This document shows, piece by piece, positions 55,190-64,000 of a DNA stretch of 64,000 bases (its first letter is position 1; every line of letters starts with the position of its first letter). The stretch comes from Odobenus rosmarus divergens (taxonomy: Eukaryota; Chordata; Mammalia; Carnivora; Odobenidae). A model generated the notes under the pieces. The model saw only the letters and a program-made list of their open reading frames with translations, had not been told where the DNA came from and ran no database searches. The DNA lies in contig NW_004451010.1 in assembly GCF_000321225.1 (NCBI RefSeq), forward strand, positions 1,083,863 through 1,147,862, written 5' to 3'. Made by a program: the position numbers and the translations under genes.

Positions 55190-55720
55190 TTTAACCATTT
55201 CCCTCAATACATTTTTGAGGTTGGTTTTTTGGTGTTTGGGATTCTACTTTGATGGTGTGCAGTTGTTTTTACATGGCCTGTAACCCTTAAATAGCTCATC
55301 AGCCATGGAAGGAGTGGATTCATCACACAGGGTTTAATTTGCCCTTCACTGAGATATTTAATTTCCGCCCCGGGAGCCTTGCTTAGTTACAGGGTATCTG
55401 ACCTGGTGATGGCATCCTAGCAACTGGGTAGAAGATCGCCTACCCCAAGCAACGCTCAGGGGTAGAGGGCACAGGGAAATGTTAATCATTGACAGTCATG
55501 GATTAGTGAAGCTGTGGACATGTACCCAGGCCACTGACCACCATCTACTGGAGTCAACTGCCGTTTCATCTGAAGTGCACCCAGATGATATGGTTATCTG
55601 AGGACCTGAAAATAGGCTCGTTTAATTATGCAACATTTCTGGTTGGGTAAAAAAGCAGTTTATAAAGCTGAATGATAATTAAATTTAACCTAAATAAATC
55701 AAGTATTATTAGAATGATTA
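55190..55720. other. Repeat-free intergenic block
   Basis: No recognisable repeat. It has two AGCAAC words (55418-55423 and 55450-55455) and several TAAT-core sites (TTAATCATT, TTTAATTATG, TGATAATTAAA). Compatible with a conserved non-coding element, but nothing decisive. Confidence 0.3.
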
Positions 55721-55736
55721 ATTTTTGGGGCGCCTG

Positions 55737-55922
55737 GGTGGCTCAGTTGGTTAAGTGACTGCCTTCGGCTCAGGTCATGATCCTGGAGTCCCGGGATCGA
55801 GTCCCACATTGGGCTTCCTGCTCAGCGGGGAGTCTTCTTCTCCCTCTGACCCTCTTCCCTCTTGTGGTCTCTATCTCTCATTCTCTCTCTCTCAAATAAA
55901 TAAATAAAATCTTTAAAAAAAA
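55737..55922 (+). mobile_element. CAN SINE, young-looking copy
   Basis: Near consensus. Duplication AGAATGATTAATTTT (55721-55735 and 55923-55937). Confidence 0.96.
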
Positions 55923-56234
55923 AGAATGATTAATTTTCTAGGTAGCCATAGCATTTTAAGGTCTGCAAAAAATAAAGCTACTCTTTAAATTTTAAATGCT
56001 AGGTCCAACATATCTGGTCTCATATTAAAATGATCAAGGCTAATGTTAAACTAGGTGTGCAGAGCCACTGCTTAAGTCATATTTGAGAGAGACATTCGCA
56101 TTATTGATAATAATAACAAAAATGTTAAAATCAGATAATTACATAGAACAAAGAGGAAACACTATCTTTTCTCTGGGGTGTGTGTGGTTTGCCAGGGCAG
56201 CGGGGGGGGGCAAGTACCTGAGGCTAAGCAAGAA

Positions 56235-56400
56235 GGCAAAACTTACTAAGCACCCACTAAGTGCCATGTATTTTACATATATTACCTTCCGGTGAGGTAG
56301 GTATAATTATCATCCCCAATATACAGATGGTGTAACTAAGACCTAGGAGACGGTATAGCTTGCCCAAGGGGATGAAGCTGGGATTCAGACTCAGGTCTGC
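56235..56400 (-). repeat. MIR, antisense
   Basis: TTACTAAGCACCCACTAAGT, GAGGTAGGTATAATTATCAT, TAGCTTGCCCAAGGGGATGA, GCTGGGATTCAGACTCAGG follow the reverse MIR consensus closely. Confidence 0.85.
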
Positions 56401-56649
56401 CTGGATCCCAAAGCCCTCTTTCTTTTCACTACATGCCAGATCAAAAGACTGAAGGGAAGAAGAGCCTGAATTGGCCCACGAGGCAGCTGGGAAGGAATGG
56501 GCAATGGGAGAAAATGCTGGAGCTATGGGAACCAGAAGGAGGCACACCAGCTAACTCCATTTTCGTTAATGCCCAGTATTCCCCCATCTTCCATTATAGG
56601 AAGTCAGCTTCTCATCTGGAGTCTCCCAGTGTGAGTTGAAGAGCCTCAG

Positions 56650-56920
56650 AGAGAACTCATCCCAGAGAAGGGGGAAGTAGCACAGTGCATTTGCCTGAGC
56701 TCCAAAGCCTTGGAGTCCAAGAAAGGTGAGCATTCTGAGTGGTCTGAATCATCCCACCCCAACCTTTTTCCTTCCCTCTCTCCTTCCATACGCACCAGAC
56801 TTGCAATGAGGTCTAAAGGCCCTCCCTGGCTTCTTCTGCTCTCTCTCCCAATAAATCTCTTGTACATCTAGTCTTGCCTTGGTGTTAGCTTCATGCGGAA
56901 CCTAAACTGACACAAAGGCA
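56650..56920 (+). mobile_element. Possible LTR 3' part with polyadenylation signal
   Basis: CCCAATAAATCTCTTGTACA, TCTAGTCTTGCCTTGGTGTT, CGGAACCTAAACTGACAC looks like the R-U5 end of an old LTR (AATAAA followed by a TTGxxTCT stretch and an AACCxxAACTGACAC end). The 5' limit is uncertain and no viral coding sequence is seen. Confidence 0.45.
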
Positions 56921-57779
56921 TTGTCCCAGCACCTTCTGCCATGTTACAGGCCATTAGGTAGCTCTAGCATATTGAGAGAAAGGAGCTTTGAGGGCCTGAT
57001 GGTTGTAGGCTTGTTTTTAAACATATGTGAGTCAACCTTCATCCTAGGAGCAACAGGACACACCTGGGGGTGCTTTGCAGAAGGACGAGTTACCAGATAA
57101 GCAGGTGGGACAAGATCCCATGAAGCTTGGGCTGTGGCTCTTTATGTGACCCCACTGGTGGCCATAGGCTGGTGAGATGATGAGGAAAACTAAGATTATA
57201 AATACACGATACAAATATCATACTGAACTGATAATAACTGCTCTCATAAGGCAGAGGAACCCCATGTTTAGTTTCTATAGCAAGAATATTATAATTGTGT
57301 TATGTTTGTAAATTAGGTAACATAGAAGCCAAAATTTACTGCTTGCTAAATGCCAGGCACTATACGAAGCTCTTTATTTGATAACCAATATCCATTACTC
57401 CCTTCTTCTATGCTAATAGAACCCTGCTTTTGTTTGAGACAACAATGAACCAGCCCCAGGTAGTGGCTTCTGTCACGCAATCATGACATTCCTGTTCTCC
57501 ATGGTCCTAGCTGCTTCTGCACTAAGAGGTGTCCACACAATGCAGTTCTGTCCAGGAGACCTAAGCAGAAGTCTGTTGAGGTGGGAACAGAAGACTGAGT
57601 TATGAAAATGCTTCTCCTAGAAGACTGACTACAGGTCACCCTCTTCAGGTCTTTGCTCAAATGTCGCCTTCCTGGTAACACCTACCCTGAACACTCTGTC
57701 TAAAATTGTAGAGCCAGGCACAGTGTAGGCACTCAAAACATTTTTTTTTCCTTTGGGGGAATACATGAAGACAAAATAG

Positions 57780-58730
57780 GGAAAGTTACTGGACAAAGTG
57801 CAGAATAGCAAACACAAATGTCCTGGGACAGGAATATGCCTGGTATGTTTGGTGAATTGTAAGAGGCTGACATGACTGGGGTAGCGTGATGTGGGGGAGG
57901 AGAGAGAGATGAAACCAGACTGACAATGACAGCCTGATCACATGAGGGGGGCTTGCAGGTCCCAGTAAAGCTTTTGGCTCATACTCTGAGTGAGATGGGA
58001 AGCCAAGGAGGAGCTCTAAGAAGAAGGATAGCCTCTGCCTTCCATTTACAAGCATTGTCTGGGGGCACCTGGGTGGTTCAGTTGGTTGAGCGTGGGATTC
58101 TGGATTTCAGTTCAGGTCATGATCTTAGGGTTGTGAGATTGAGCCCTGCGTCAGGCTCTGCGCTCAGCGTGGAGTCTGCTTGAGATTCTTCCTCTCCCTC
58201 TGCCCCTCCCCCTGTCTCTAAATAAAATATTTAAAAAAATATAAAAGTACTGTCTGGCTGCTGCTGAGAGAGAGACTGAAGGGGGCCAGGCGGAAGCCCA
58301 GAGAACAATTAGGAGGCTACTGCAAAAGTCCAAGCTGGTGATGGTGGTAGCTTGGACCAAGGCGGTAGCAGTGAGGAAGGAGAGAAGTGATCAGGTTCTG
58401 TATGTATTTTGAAGCTGTAGTCAACAGGATTTGCTCACAGAGAGGGTATGGATTGTGAAAGAAAGAGAAAAATGATGGATCACATCAGGTTTTTGCCTGA
58501 GCAACTAACTGAAAGCAAGGTGATTGGGAGGACTGCAGTGAGAATGGGTTTGGAGGGAAATCCAGGCACTCAGTTTTGGATATGTTTAAATTTGAGATGC
58601 CTACTATATATCCAAGTGGAGATATTAAGCAGTCAAATGGATGTACAGCTCTTGATGTTGTGGGAGAAGTTCATGCCAGGGATATATGTAGTATTTAAAG
58701 CTATGAGACTGGATGTATTTATATAAGCCA
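57780..58730 (-). repeat. L2, antisense, split by a SINE
   Basis: GGGACAGGAATATGCCTGG, then after the SINE GGAGGCTACTGCAAAAGTCC, ATGGTGGTAGCTTGGACCAA, TTTTGGATATGTTTAAATTT, TATCCAAGTGGAGATATTAA. This is one of the best-preserved L2 pieces here. Confidence 0.8.
58062..58250 (+). mobile_element. CAN SINE inside L2
   Basis: Complete, older copy. Flanks share TGTCTGG. Confidence 0.9.
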
Positions 58731-58735
58731 TAAGT

Positions 58736-58849
58736 GTGGGGAAAGAGAGAGAGAAAGAAGGAGAGAAAGAAAGAAAAGAAAAGAATAGAAAAGAATGGGA
58801 AAGAAAGGATGGATGGAGGGAGGAAAGAATGAAAGAAGGAAGGAGAAAG

Positions 58850-58896
<47 letters not shown>

Positions 58897-59025
58897 AAAG
58901 AAAGAATGGAAGGAAGGAGGGAGGGAAGGGAGGGAGGAAGGAAGGGAAAGAAGGAAAGGAAAGGAAAGAAAGGGAGGAAAGGAAAGGAAAGAAAGGAAGG
59001 AAGGACAGGAAGGAAGGAAAGTTTG
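58736..59025. repeat. Polypurine tract with GAAA core
   Basis: Almost 290 bases of A and G on the + strand, with a perfect (GAAA)n core at about 58851-58897 and GGAAGGAA or GGAAA variants around it. The long open frames on both strands across it (K, E, R or S, F, L rich) are artefacts. Confidence 0.97.
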
Positions 59026-59274
59026 TTCCAGTGCAAGGTTGAGTGCTGGGACAATCCAATAACGATGATACTAATATATGTGGGGTGCTGCCACCTTAGA
59101 CGCAGGTGCTCATTTACCCCTTGTAAAATGTTGCATGGTAAATACTCTCAACTGATGGGGTAGTAGAGGAATCTATTTCACAGGATAAGTCATCTGTCCA
59201 AAGGCACACAGTTGGTTAAGTGCTACTATCTACCTGACTTTTGAGGTAAATAACTTTGAGTTTAATGTCCTCCA

Positions 59275-59720
59275 GCAACTTAACTTATAAACCTTGGCGT
59301 CATCCTTTGTCTTGCATTCCCCATCCAACCAGACTTTCATGTTTATTTTCACATTAAGCTTCAGTACAGCGTGTGTTAATCTCTTAACTTGAACCACTAG
59401 TACTGCCTCCTAATAGGATTTCCTGCCTTCGGACTCTCCCGACTCCAATCCATCCCTTATCTTCCTAAAAATAAAGCTGATTGTGTCACCTTCCTGCTTA
59501 GCCCTTCTATTAATTCCCCATTATCTGCCAACTCTAATCCAGCTTCTTTAGCTTGGCTTCCTGGAGCCTTCACAATCTGGCTCCAAGCTACTTTTCCAGT
59601 CTCATCTCCTGCTACTCTCCCAGTCACTTTCCTGTGACGTTGAACCTCTGGTTGAGACACACCAAGCTCTTTGGCAACTGTTTCACATGCTCTTTCCTTT
59701 CTGTGCCCACATTGGTTAAC
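59275..59720 (+). repeat. L2, sense
   Basis: CTTGGCGTCATCCTTTGTCT, GACTCCAATCCATCCCTTAT, TTCACAATCTGGCTCCAAGC, TACTTTTCCAGTCTCATCTC follow the L2 consensus in sense direction. Confidence 0.72.
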
Positions 59721-60417
59721 CCCCCCAGTACAACATTGACTAGAAGACATGTTGGGGGGCACTGTGTTGTTCCACATCTCAGAAGAAAGCTTTCAATTTT
59801 TCACCATTAAGTATGATGTTATTGTAGGATTGTTTTAGATACCCTACATCACAGGAAGGAATTCCCCTTCTTTTTGTAATTGATAAAATTTATTGTTGTT
59901 TTATCATGAACAGATGTCAAATTTTATCACTTTTTTTTTGCATCCATTTGGTATCATAAATTCTCTCCTTTAATCAGTCATTGATTTATTTTCTACAGTT
60001 AAGTTAACCTTGTATTCCCTGGGTAAACCCAACATGATCTTTATGTTATTATCCTTTCTATATACATATATTCCTGGATTCGATTTGCTACTACTATATT
60101 GAGCACATAGCACTATAATCTGTGCAGGGGCCCTGGGGGGCGGGGAGCACTGTTTGGAGGGGCAACCAAAAGCAACCTGGTAATTGGGAACAAAGTTTGA
60201 TTTCCACTTCTCTCTGGGATTAGGGGCTCTAAATAGACATCAAGGACAGGGGGGTGAAGGGATTACTATAGGAAAATGAAAATTCTGTTATTGGTAACTT
60301 TCATATTCAGTATAAATTTCAGTACACATTCAATCCAAAAATCAAAACAGATCTTATTGTTATAAAACAATTTTTAATAGCAGTGACATAAAAGGCTACT
60401 ATTTATAAGTAAACCCA

Positions 60418-60423
60418 TTTAAT
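60418..60423 (-). terminator. Candidate polyadenylation signal of DNAI3
   Basis: On the - strand ATTAAA lies 95 bases after the DNAI3 stop codon. A second ATTAAA occurs at 60373-60378. No AATAAA is seen closer to the stop. This would give a very short 3' UTR. Confidence 0.35.
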
Positions 60424-60517
60424 GTTTAGTTTGCTAGTTCACCTTACATAAAAAATGATGAATAAAAAGAAAAGAAAGTCCTACAAAATCCCCAAAACAC
60501 CCCTGCAGAAAGCTTTT

Positions 60518-60658
60518 CTACAAGTCCATGAATGACATTGTCTCTTTCATTTTGATGAAGCCAAGGTTGATGAGGATGTTCTTTTCCAGTTCTAAGTAAC
60601 TCTCATAGTCCATTTTCAATTCAGCCTCCAAATGTTCCTTTGACTTCTGATACGTTTT
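60518..60658 (-). CDS. DNAI3: DNAI3 terminal coding exon with stop
   Basis: Acceptor CCCCCTAG (AG at 60660-60659, - strand), then 46 codons and TAG at 60520-60518: KTYQKSKEHLEAELKMDYES, YLELEKNILINLGFIKMKET, MSFMDL. The helix of the previous exon continues into this one. The intron before it is about 3.1 kb and holds a SINE in each orientation plus MIR pieces. Confidence 0.9.
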   Translation of the reverse strand, partial: KTYQKSKEHLEAELKMDYESYLELEKNILINLGFIKMKETMSFMDL

Positions 60659-63600
60659 CTAGGGGGAAAAGCCAAATCATCCCAATAAAGCACTGACAGC
60701 TAGAAATACCAAAGAAAGGAAGGGGCTGGTTTTGAGCAGTTGGCCTAGCCACTGCCCTCTGGGAGGGTTTCATGGGAGGGCAGAAGGCAGGAGGGGCAGG
60801 AGGGCATCTCTGGCACAGTGAGGGAGAGCGGCGGCTGGCTCTGAAGGGCAGTGGCAGAGAGAGTGGAGAAGAGTGTGCAGGTCTCTGTGGCTTAAGCCTC
60901 CTGCCAGATGTGAAGAGGCCAGATGTCCATCCTGGCCAGCAACCCTTTTCTATCAGTGGTCCCTTGAAGGTCTCCTCATGGAGTCTGGTTTTGCAGAACT
61001 GGGAAGTGGGGAATACATGGCTCTTTGACACCTCTTTCTCAAAAAAAAAACAAAAACAAAAACAAAAAAACCCTCTTCTAGTCTTCCTTTTTTCTCATGA
61101 TTCTTGTCCCCCTTGTGTAGCCTGAAGTGTGGATAATTGCCTAGAGCTTACAGAATTCTTTTGAATTCCTCCCTTTACTAAGTCCTATTTAGACGGCACA
61201 GCAGCTTATGGGTCACACAGAAACTGCCACTTTTTCTAGCTTTGGGTCTCCGGCTGAAATTCCAGTTAGAAAAACTCCCATTTCATGTGCTGTTAGAGCT
61301 GTAATTACTATTATTTTTCAAGAAGTGAGCTGTACCCAGCCTCAGTGCTTGGGAAGAGATGGGTGTACGGTTTCCTTTGGATTTGTGGGTTGACATGTAC
61401 AGCCTCATCTCTGGTAACGGCAGGGCACCTGTCAAGACCAGCCATGCTGGATGGATGTGTGATCTCCCCCTGCCTTCTGTAATCACAACAGTAGACGCTT
61501 CCTACCATTTTCTATGTGCTGCTTACTGGCTAAGTGCTGTAAATATTTTAACTCATTTAATCTCCGCTACAGTCCCCTGAGGTTGTTACAGCTGTTCCCA
61601 TTTTCCCTTTTATCAGCGGTTGCTTGTTAGAATGTATTTCTCACTGACATTACTTGTTTTTCCTTGGTGACACCTTCCATGTTCTAAATGTAACAGAGGA
61701 GCCCATTTAAGTCCATTTGTTTATCTCCAATCTAGTTCCAGCGAAAATGGGAGAAGTAGTAGCTCTACTTTAAAGAGGGTACTATGTCGGGGCACCTAGG
61801 CGGCTCAGTCAGTTAGTTAAGCGTCTGCCTTCGGCTCAGGTCATGATCCCAGGGGTCCTGGTATCAAGCCCCGTGTGGGGCTCCCTCCTCAGCGGGGAGC
61901 CTGCTTCTCCCTATCCCCCTCCCCCTGCTCGAGCTCTCTCTCTCTCTCTCTAGTAAAAAAAAATAAAGAGGGTACTATATCACATGGAAATGAAGCTACA
62001 GGAAGAAGTTGGAGACATTTTGGAAACTCAAGCACATGATACAATTTCAGGATATGATTATTATAAAATTCAGGTGTTTTAAGAGTATTTCACATGCAAA
62101 TTATTTTTGGATTTTCCACAGGTCTACTGGCTTCCAACTGATGTGGATGATTAGGCCTATCGCTGTGGTATTTAATCACTCACACTAATCATGGGTAATT
62201 GTGGGCATAAAGGAAGGGTGTCAGGTTATCTCACACCACAGAATTTCAACCAGTGTTTGTGAGTATGCAAAAGAATGGACCAAGACCCAATCTTTTGTAG
62301 CAGGGAAAATGATGAAAAGTTCATTGGTATTCTTTTATCCCTTGCCACCACTAAACAATGCTTTTGAAATGAGGCCTTCTGCTTTTATTACAGTGATACG
62401 TATCTATCAATAAGTGATAATGTTAACATTAAGAATTCCACATGCTCATGCTCTCACATGAATAATTGTGCTGGAGGAGGTTATATATTTGCCTATAAAG
62501 AATCTATAAATGGGATCAGTGGTGAAATTGCTGGTGACAAAAAGCCTAGGAAGGGAATGAGCAAGAGAGAAATAGAAACGGGGACTGAGGGGACCTCTGC
62601 TGAGAGAGAGAGAACTGAATTCACAGAATATCCAAAGGTCCCAATCCCAGTGGGCAAGGGAAGACGAACAGTAACAGAAGCTGGGAAACAGAAAGGTGAG
62701 GGCCCTCAGAGTTTTAGGTTCCTTTCTGGGAGAAAGATGTGCCCTCTACCAAATTCTCCTCTATCTCAAATTTTATAGTTCCCATATATTATATTATAGT
62801 AAAGTTCCTATCCATCTGTATACTGGTTCCCATTTACTAAAAGTCTATTTGTCGGGTTACTGAACTGAAAAGCCTAATCCTAAAAGGTAGTTATCAGTAT
62901 TCCCATTTTATTTTATTTTTACTTATTTATTTTTAAAGATTTTATTTATTTATTTGACAGAGAGAGATACAGTGAGAGAGGGAACACAAGCAAGGGGAGT
63001 GGGAGAGGGAGAAGTAGGCTTCCCACTGAGCAGGGAGCCTGATGTGGGGCTCAATCCCAGAACCCTGGGATCATGACCTGATCTGAAGGCAGACACTTAA
63101 TGACTAAGCCACCCAGGCGCCCCAGTATTCCCATTTTAAAGACAAGAACTGAAGCTCAGCAGTGACATAAGCCCTGCTCCAGATCTCGTAGCTAGTAGTG
63201 GTGGGTGGAGTTGGGATTTGAGCCCATGTGTCTTCATTCTATATTCCACTCTTTTTGGACTACCTGTTTTTCTTTAAACAAAAAATTTTTAAGTAATTTC
63301 TGCACCTAATGTGGAGTTCAAACTCACTTCTCTGAGATCAGGAGTCGGATGCTCTGTGGACTGAGTCAGCCAGGTGCCCCATGCACTACATGTTTTAAGG
63401 TATTATTCACTGGATGTTAAAATTCTATGCAATGAAAGATTCCAGATTTTGCATTGTTGTATCTATGAATGATATTCAGATGCCTTTGTATCTAAAGGAC
63501 TTTGAAATTACGGAAAACTTTAGAAAGTTAAATTGGATAGAATCTAGATAGGTGTCCAATTGATAGTTGTCACTCATGGTAATCTTGGAAATGAGAGAAA

Positions 63601-64000
63601 TACCCTTTTGACTGTCATGAGAAAGAGAGAAGAATGTGAAAAGGCATAATTTTCTTATTGAAACTGTGGAATAAGCCAAATATACATATTTCCACTGGGG
63701 TTAGAGGAAGGCAACGGCTTTTGTTTCTGAAATTTCACTTACAACTTTTGTCTTCTCAAGTTCCAGCTCCATTTCCTTCCTTTCTTGTTCACGAATTTTC
63801 TTCCGTTCCTCTACATATTCCAGATGCTTGACTTCTCTTTCGAAGTAGTAATTCATGCTTGATACCTGTTAGAAGCACAGGCCCATGAGAGGGGTGCCCA
63901 CGTGGAAGCCCTCGTATTCTTCACAAGGCTCTAGAAGAATTCCTGCTGCTTGTAATTCATTAGCTGGCTTACCTGCTTTGGGATACCACCCACAGGCCCA
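60518..64000 (-). CDS. DNAI3: DNAI3 (WDR63), axonemal dynein intermediate chain 3, C-terminal exons
   Basis: On the - strand three coding pieces join in phase 0: 64000-63973 (partial, runs off the window), 63865-63743 and 60658-60518. The end of the protein reads GPVGGIPKQ, VSSMNYYFEREVKHLEYVEE, a basic-acidic helix RKKIREQERKEMELELEKTK, then TYQKSKEHLEAELKMDYESY and on to MSFMDL and TAG. This matches what I remember of the C-terminus of WDR63/DNAI3, after its WD repeats, the relative of algal IC140 of the inner-arm I1 dynein of motile cilia. The known gene order (DNAI3 tail to tail with SYDE2) supports the call. The WD-repeat part is outside the window. Nothing looks broken. Confidence 0.9.
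61510..61600 (-). repeat. MIR fragment, antisense
   Basis: GGCTAAGTGCTGTAAATATT, TTAACTCATTTAATCTCCGC, CAGTCCCCTGAGGTTGTTAC. Confidence 0.65.
61789..61963 (+). mobile_element. CAN SINE
   Basis: Complete. 18-bp duplication TAAAGAGGGTACTAT(G/A)TC (61771-61788 and 61964-61981). Lies antisense in the DNAI3 intron. Confidence 0.95.
62870..63250 (-). repeat. MIR, antisense, interrupted by a SINE
   Basis: CCTAAAAGGTAGTTATCAGT before the SINE. After it AAAGACAAGAACTGAAGCTC, GATCTCGTAGCTAGTAGTGG and GGGATTTGAGCCCATGTGTC follow the reverse MIR consensus. Confidence 0.8.
62911..63122 (-). mobile_element. CAN SINE inserted in a MIR
   Basis: Perfect 16-bp duplication CAGTATTCCCATTTTA (62895-62910 and 63123-63138). 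The duplicated bases are themselves MIR sequence. Confidence 0.96.
63272..63390 (-). mobile_element. Short-type tRNA SINE
   Basis: TTTTTAAGTAATTTCTGCAC, CTAATGTGGAGTTCAAACTC, ending CAGCCAGGTGCCCC. Flanks ACTACCTGTTTT and ACTACATGTTTT form an imperfect duplication. Confidence 0.87.
63743..63865 (-). CDS. DNAI3: DNAI3 penultimate coding exon: charged helix
   Basis: Acceptor CTAACAG (AG at 63867-63866) and donor GTT|GTAAGT (GT at 63742-63741) on the - strand. The 123 bases are 41 codons in phase 0: VSSMNYYFEREVKHLEYVEE then RKKIREQERKEMELELEKTK and V. The heptad-like pattern of charged residues predicts a long helix, which in intermediate chains follows the WD repeats. Confidence 0.9.
63973..64000 (-). 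CDS. DNAI3: DNAI3 internal exon (3' end only, cut by window edge)
   Basis: Read on the - strand the last 28 bases encode GPVGGIPKQ in phase 0 and end at a donor CAG|GTAAGC (GT at 63972-63971). The frame joins directly to the VSSMNYY of the next exon. The piece is short, so the support comes from the strong donor, the matching phase, and the small distance (a 107-base intron) to a well-supported exon. Confidence 0.75.

Larger units (their letters stand above)
41891..60400. other. Intergenic region between the convergent 3' ends of SYDE2 and DNAI3
   Basis: About 18.5 kb without a supported gene. It holds SINEs, L2 and MIR pieces, a nested L1 (50.1-52.0 kb), two LTR-like repeats (52487-53120 and possibly 56650-56920), and a polypurine tract (58736-59025). 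46650-47470 and 55190-55720 are repeat-free by eye. 42000-43580 and 48240-49700 contain sequence I cannot assign. The longest open frames here (for example 144 codons at 58625-59059, - strand) come from simple repeats. Confidence 0.65.
60659..63742 (-). other. DNAI3 last intron
   Basis: About 3.1 kb. It contains a sense SINE (61789-61963), an antisense SINE inserted in a MIR (62911-63122), a short-type SINE (about 63272-63390), and a weak MIR piece (61510-61600). 60700-61100 is richer in G and C than its surroundings but has no motif I can name. Confidence 0.65.

Noticed and set aside
58625..59163. Frames of 92 to 144 codons on both strands
   Set aside because: Low-complexity translations of the polypurine tract (lysine/glutamate or serine/phenylalanine).
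60621..61125. Two overlapping frames of 136 (-) and 117 (+) codons next to the DNAI3 last exon
   Set aside because: The - strand frame runs through the acceptor of the last exon in a different frame; the + strand frame ends in a lysine/glutamine run of an A-rich stretch. Chance frames in GC-richer intron.
1..64000. CRISPR arrays, operons, phage or plasmid genes, toxin systems
   Set aside because: None seen; repeat content, introns with GT-AG borders and gene content are those of a mammalian nuclear genome.

Overview
The window is nuclear genomic DNA from a carnivoran mammal. It is packed with tRNA-Lys-derived CAN SINEs (about 34 copies, heads reading GGGGCGCCTGGGTGGCTCAG, tails AAATAAATAAAATCTTT, most with clear target-site duplications) and with carnivore L1 3' ends. 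The SINE consensus in the least diverged copies (GACCCTC(T/C)TCCCTCTCGTGCTCTC bodies) suggests a caniform such as a bear, pinniped or musteloid. That lineage guess is an inference from memory of SINE families, and the species cannot be fixed from this window.

Two convergent protein-coding genes are supported. On the + strand the last six coding exons of SYDE2 (a C2 plus RhoGAP protein of the synapse-defective family) run from 4107 to the stop at 40071-40073. All five internal junctions are GT-AG and all phases fit, so the exons join into one open frame of about 937 codons. The first coding exon(s), promoter and 5' UTR lie upstream of the window. On the - strand the last exons of DNAI3 (WDR63, axonemal inner-arm dynein intermediate chain) enter from the right edge: part of one exon at 63973-64000, one full exon at 63743-63865, and the terminal exon with its stop at 60518-60520.

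Layout: 1-4106 SYDE2 intron; 4107-40073 SYDE2 exons separated by introns of 3.1 to 13.2 kb; about 40074-41890 SYDE2 3' UTR candidates; roughly 42-60.4 kb intergenic sequence between the two 3' ends; 60.4-64 kb the 3' end of DNAI3. Introns and intergenic DNA hold CAN SINEs, old MIR and L2 pieces, L1 pieces (one antisense copy spanning 24.4-27.7 kb and one nested L1 at 50.1-52.0 kb), two old LTR-like repeats, and microsatellites.

I see no operon, CRISPR array, bacterial feature, classical tRNA or rRNA gene, and no sign of a new multi-gene system. The points most worth a second look are structural: a chimeric SINE-unknown-SINE insertion flanked by one 16-bp duplication (10098-10742), an inverted SINE pair just upstream of the C2 exon of SYDE2, a perfect 13-bp-arm hairpin (20076-20117), a 28-bp exact tandem duplication (31921-31976), a repeat-free block with regulatory-looking palindromes (46.65-47.47 kb), and a 54-bp L1 tail inserted with a perfect 16-bp duplication (53015-53100).
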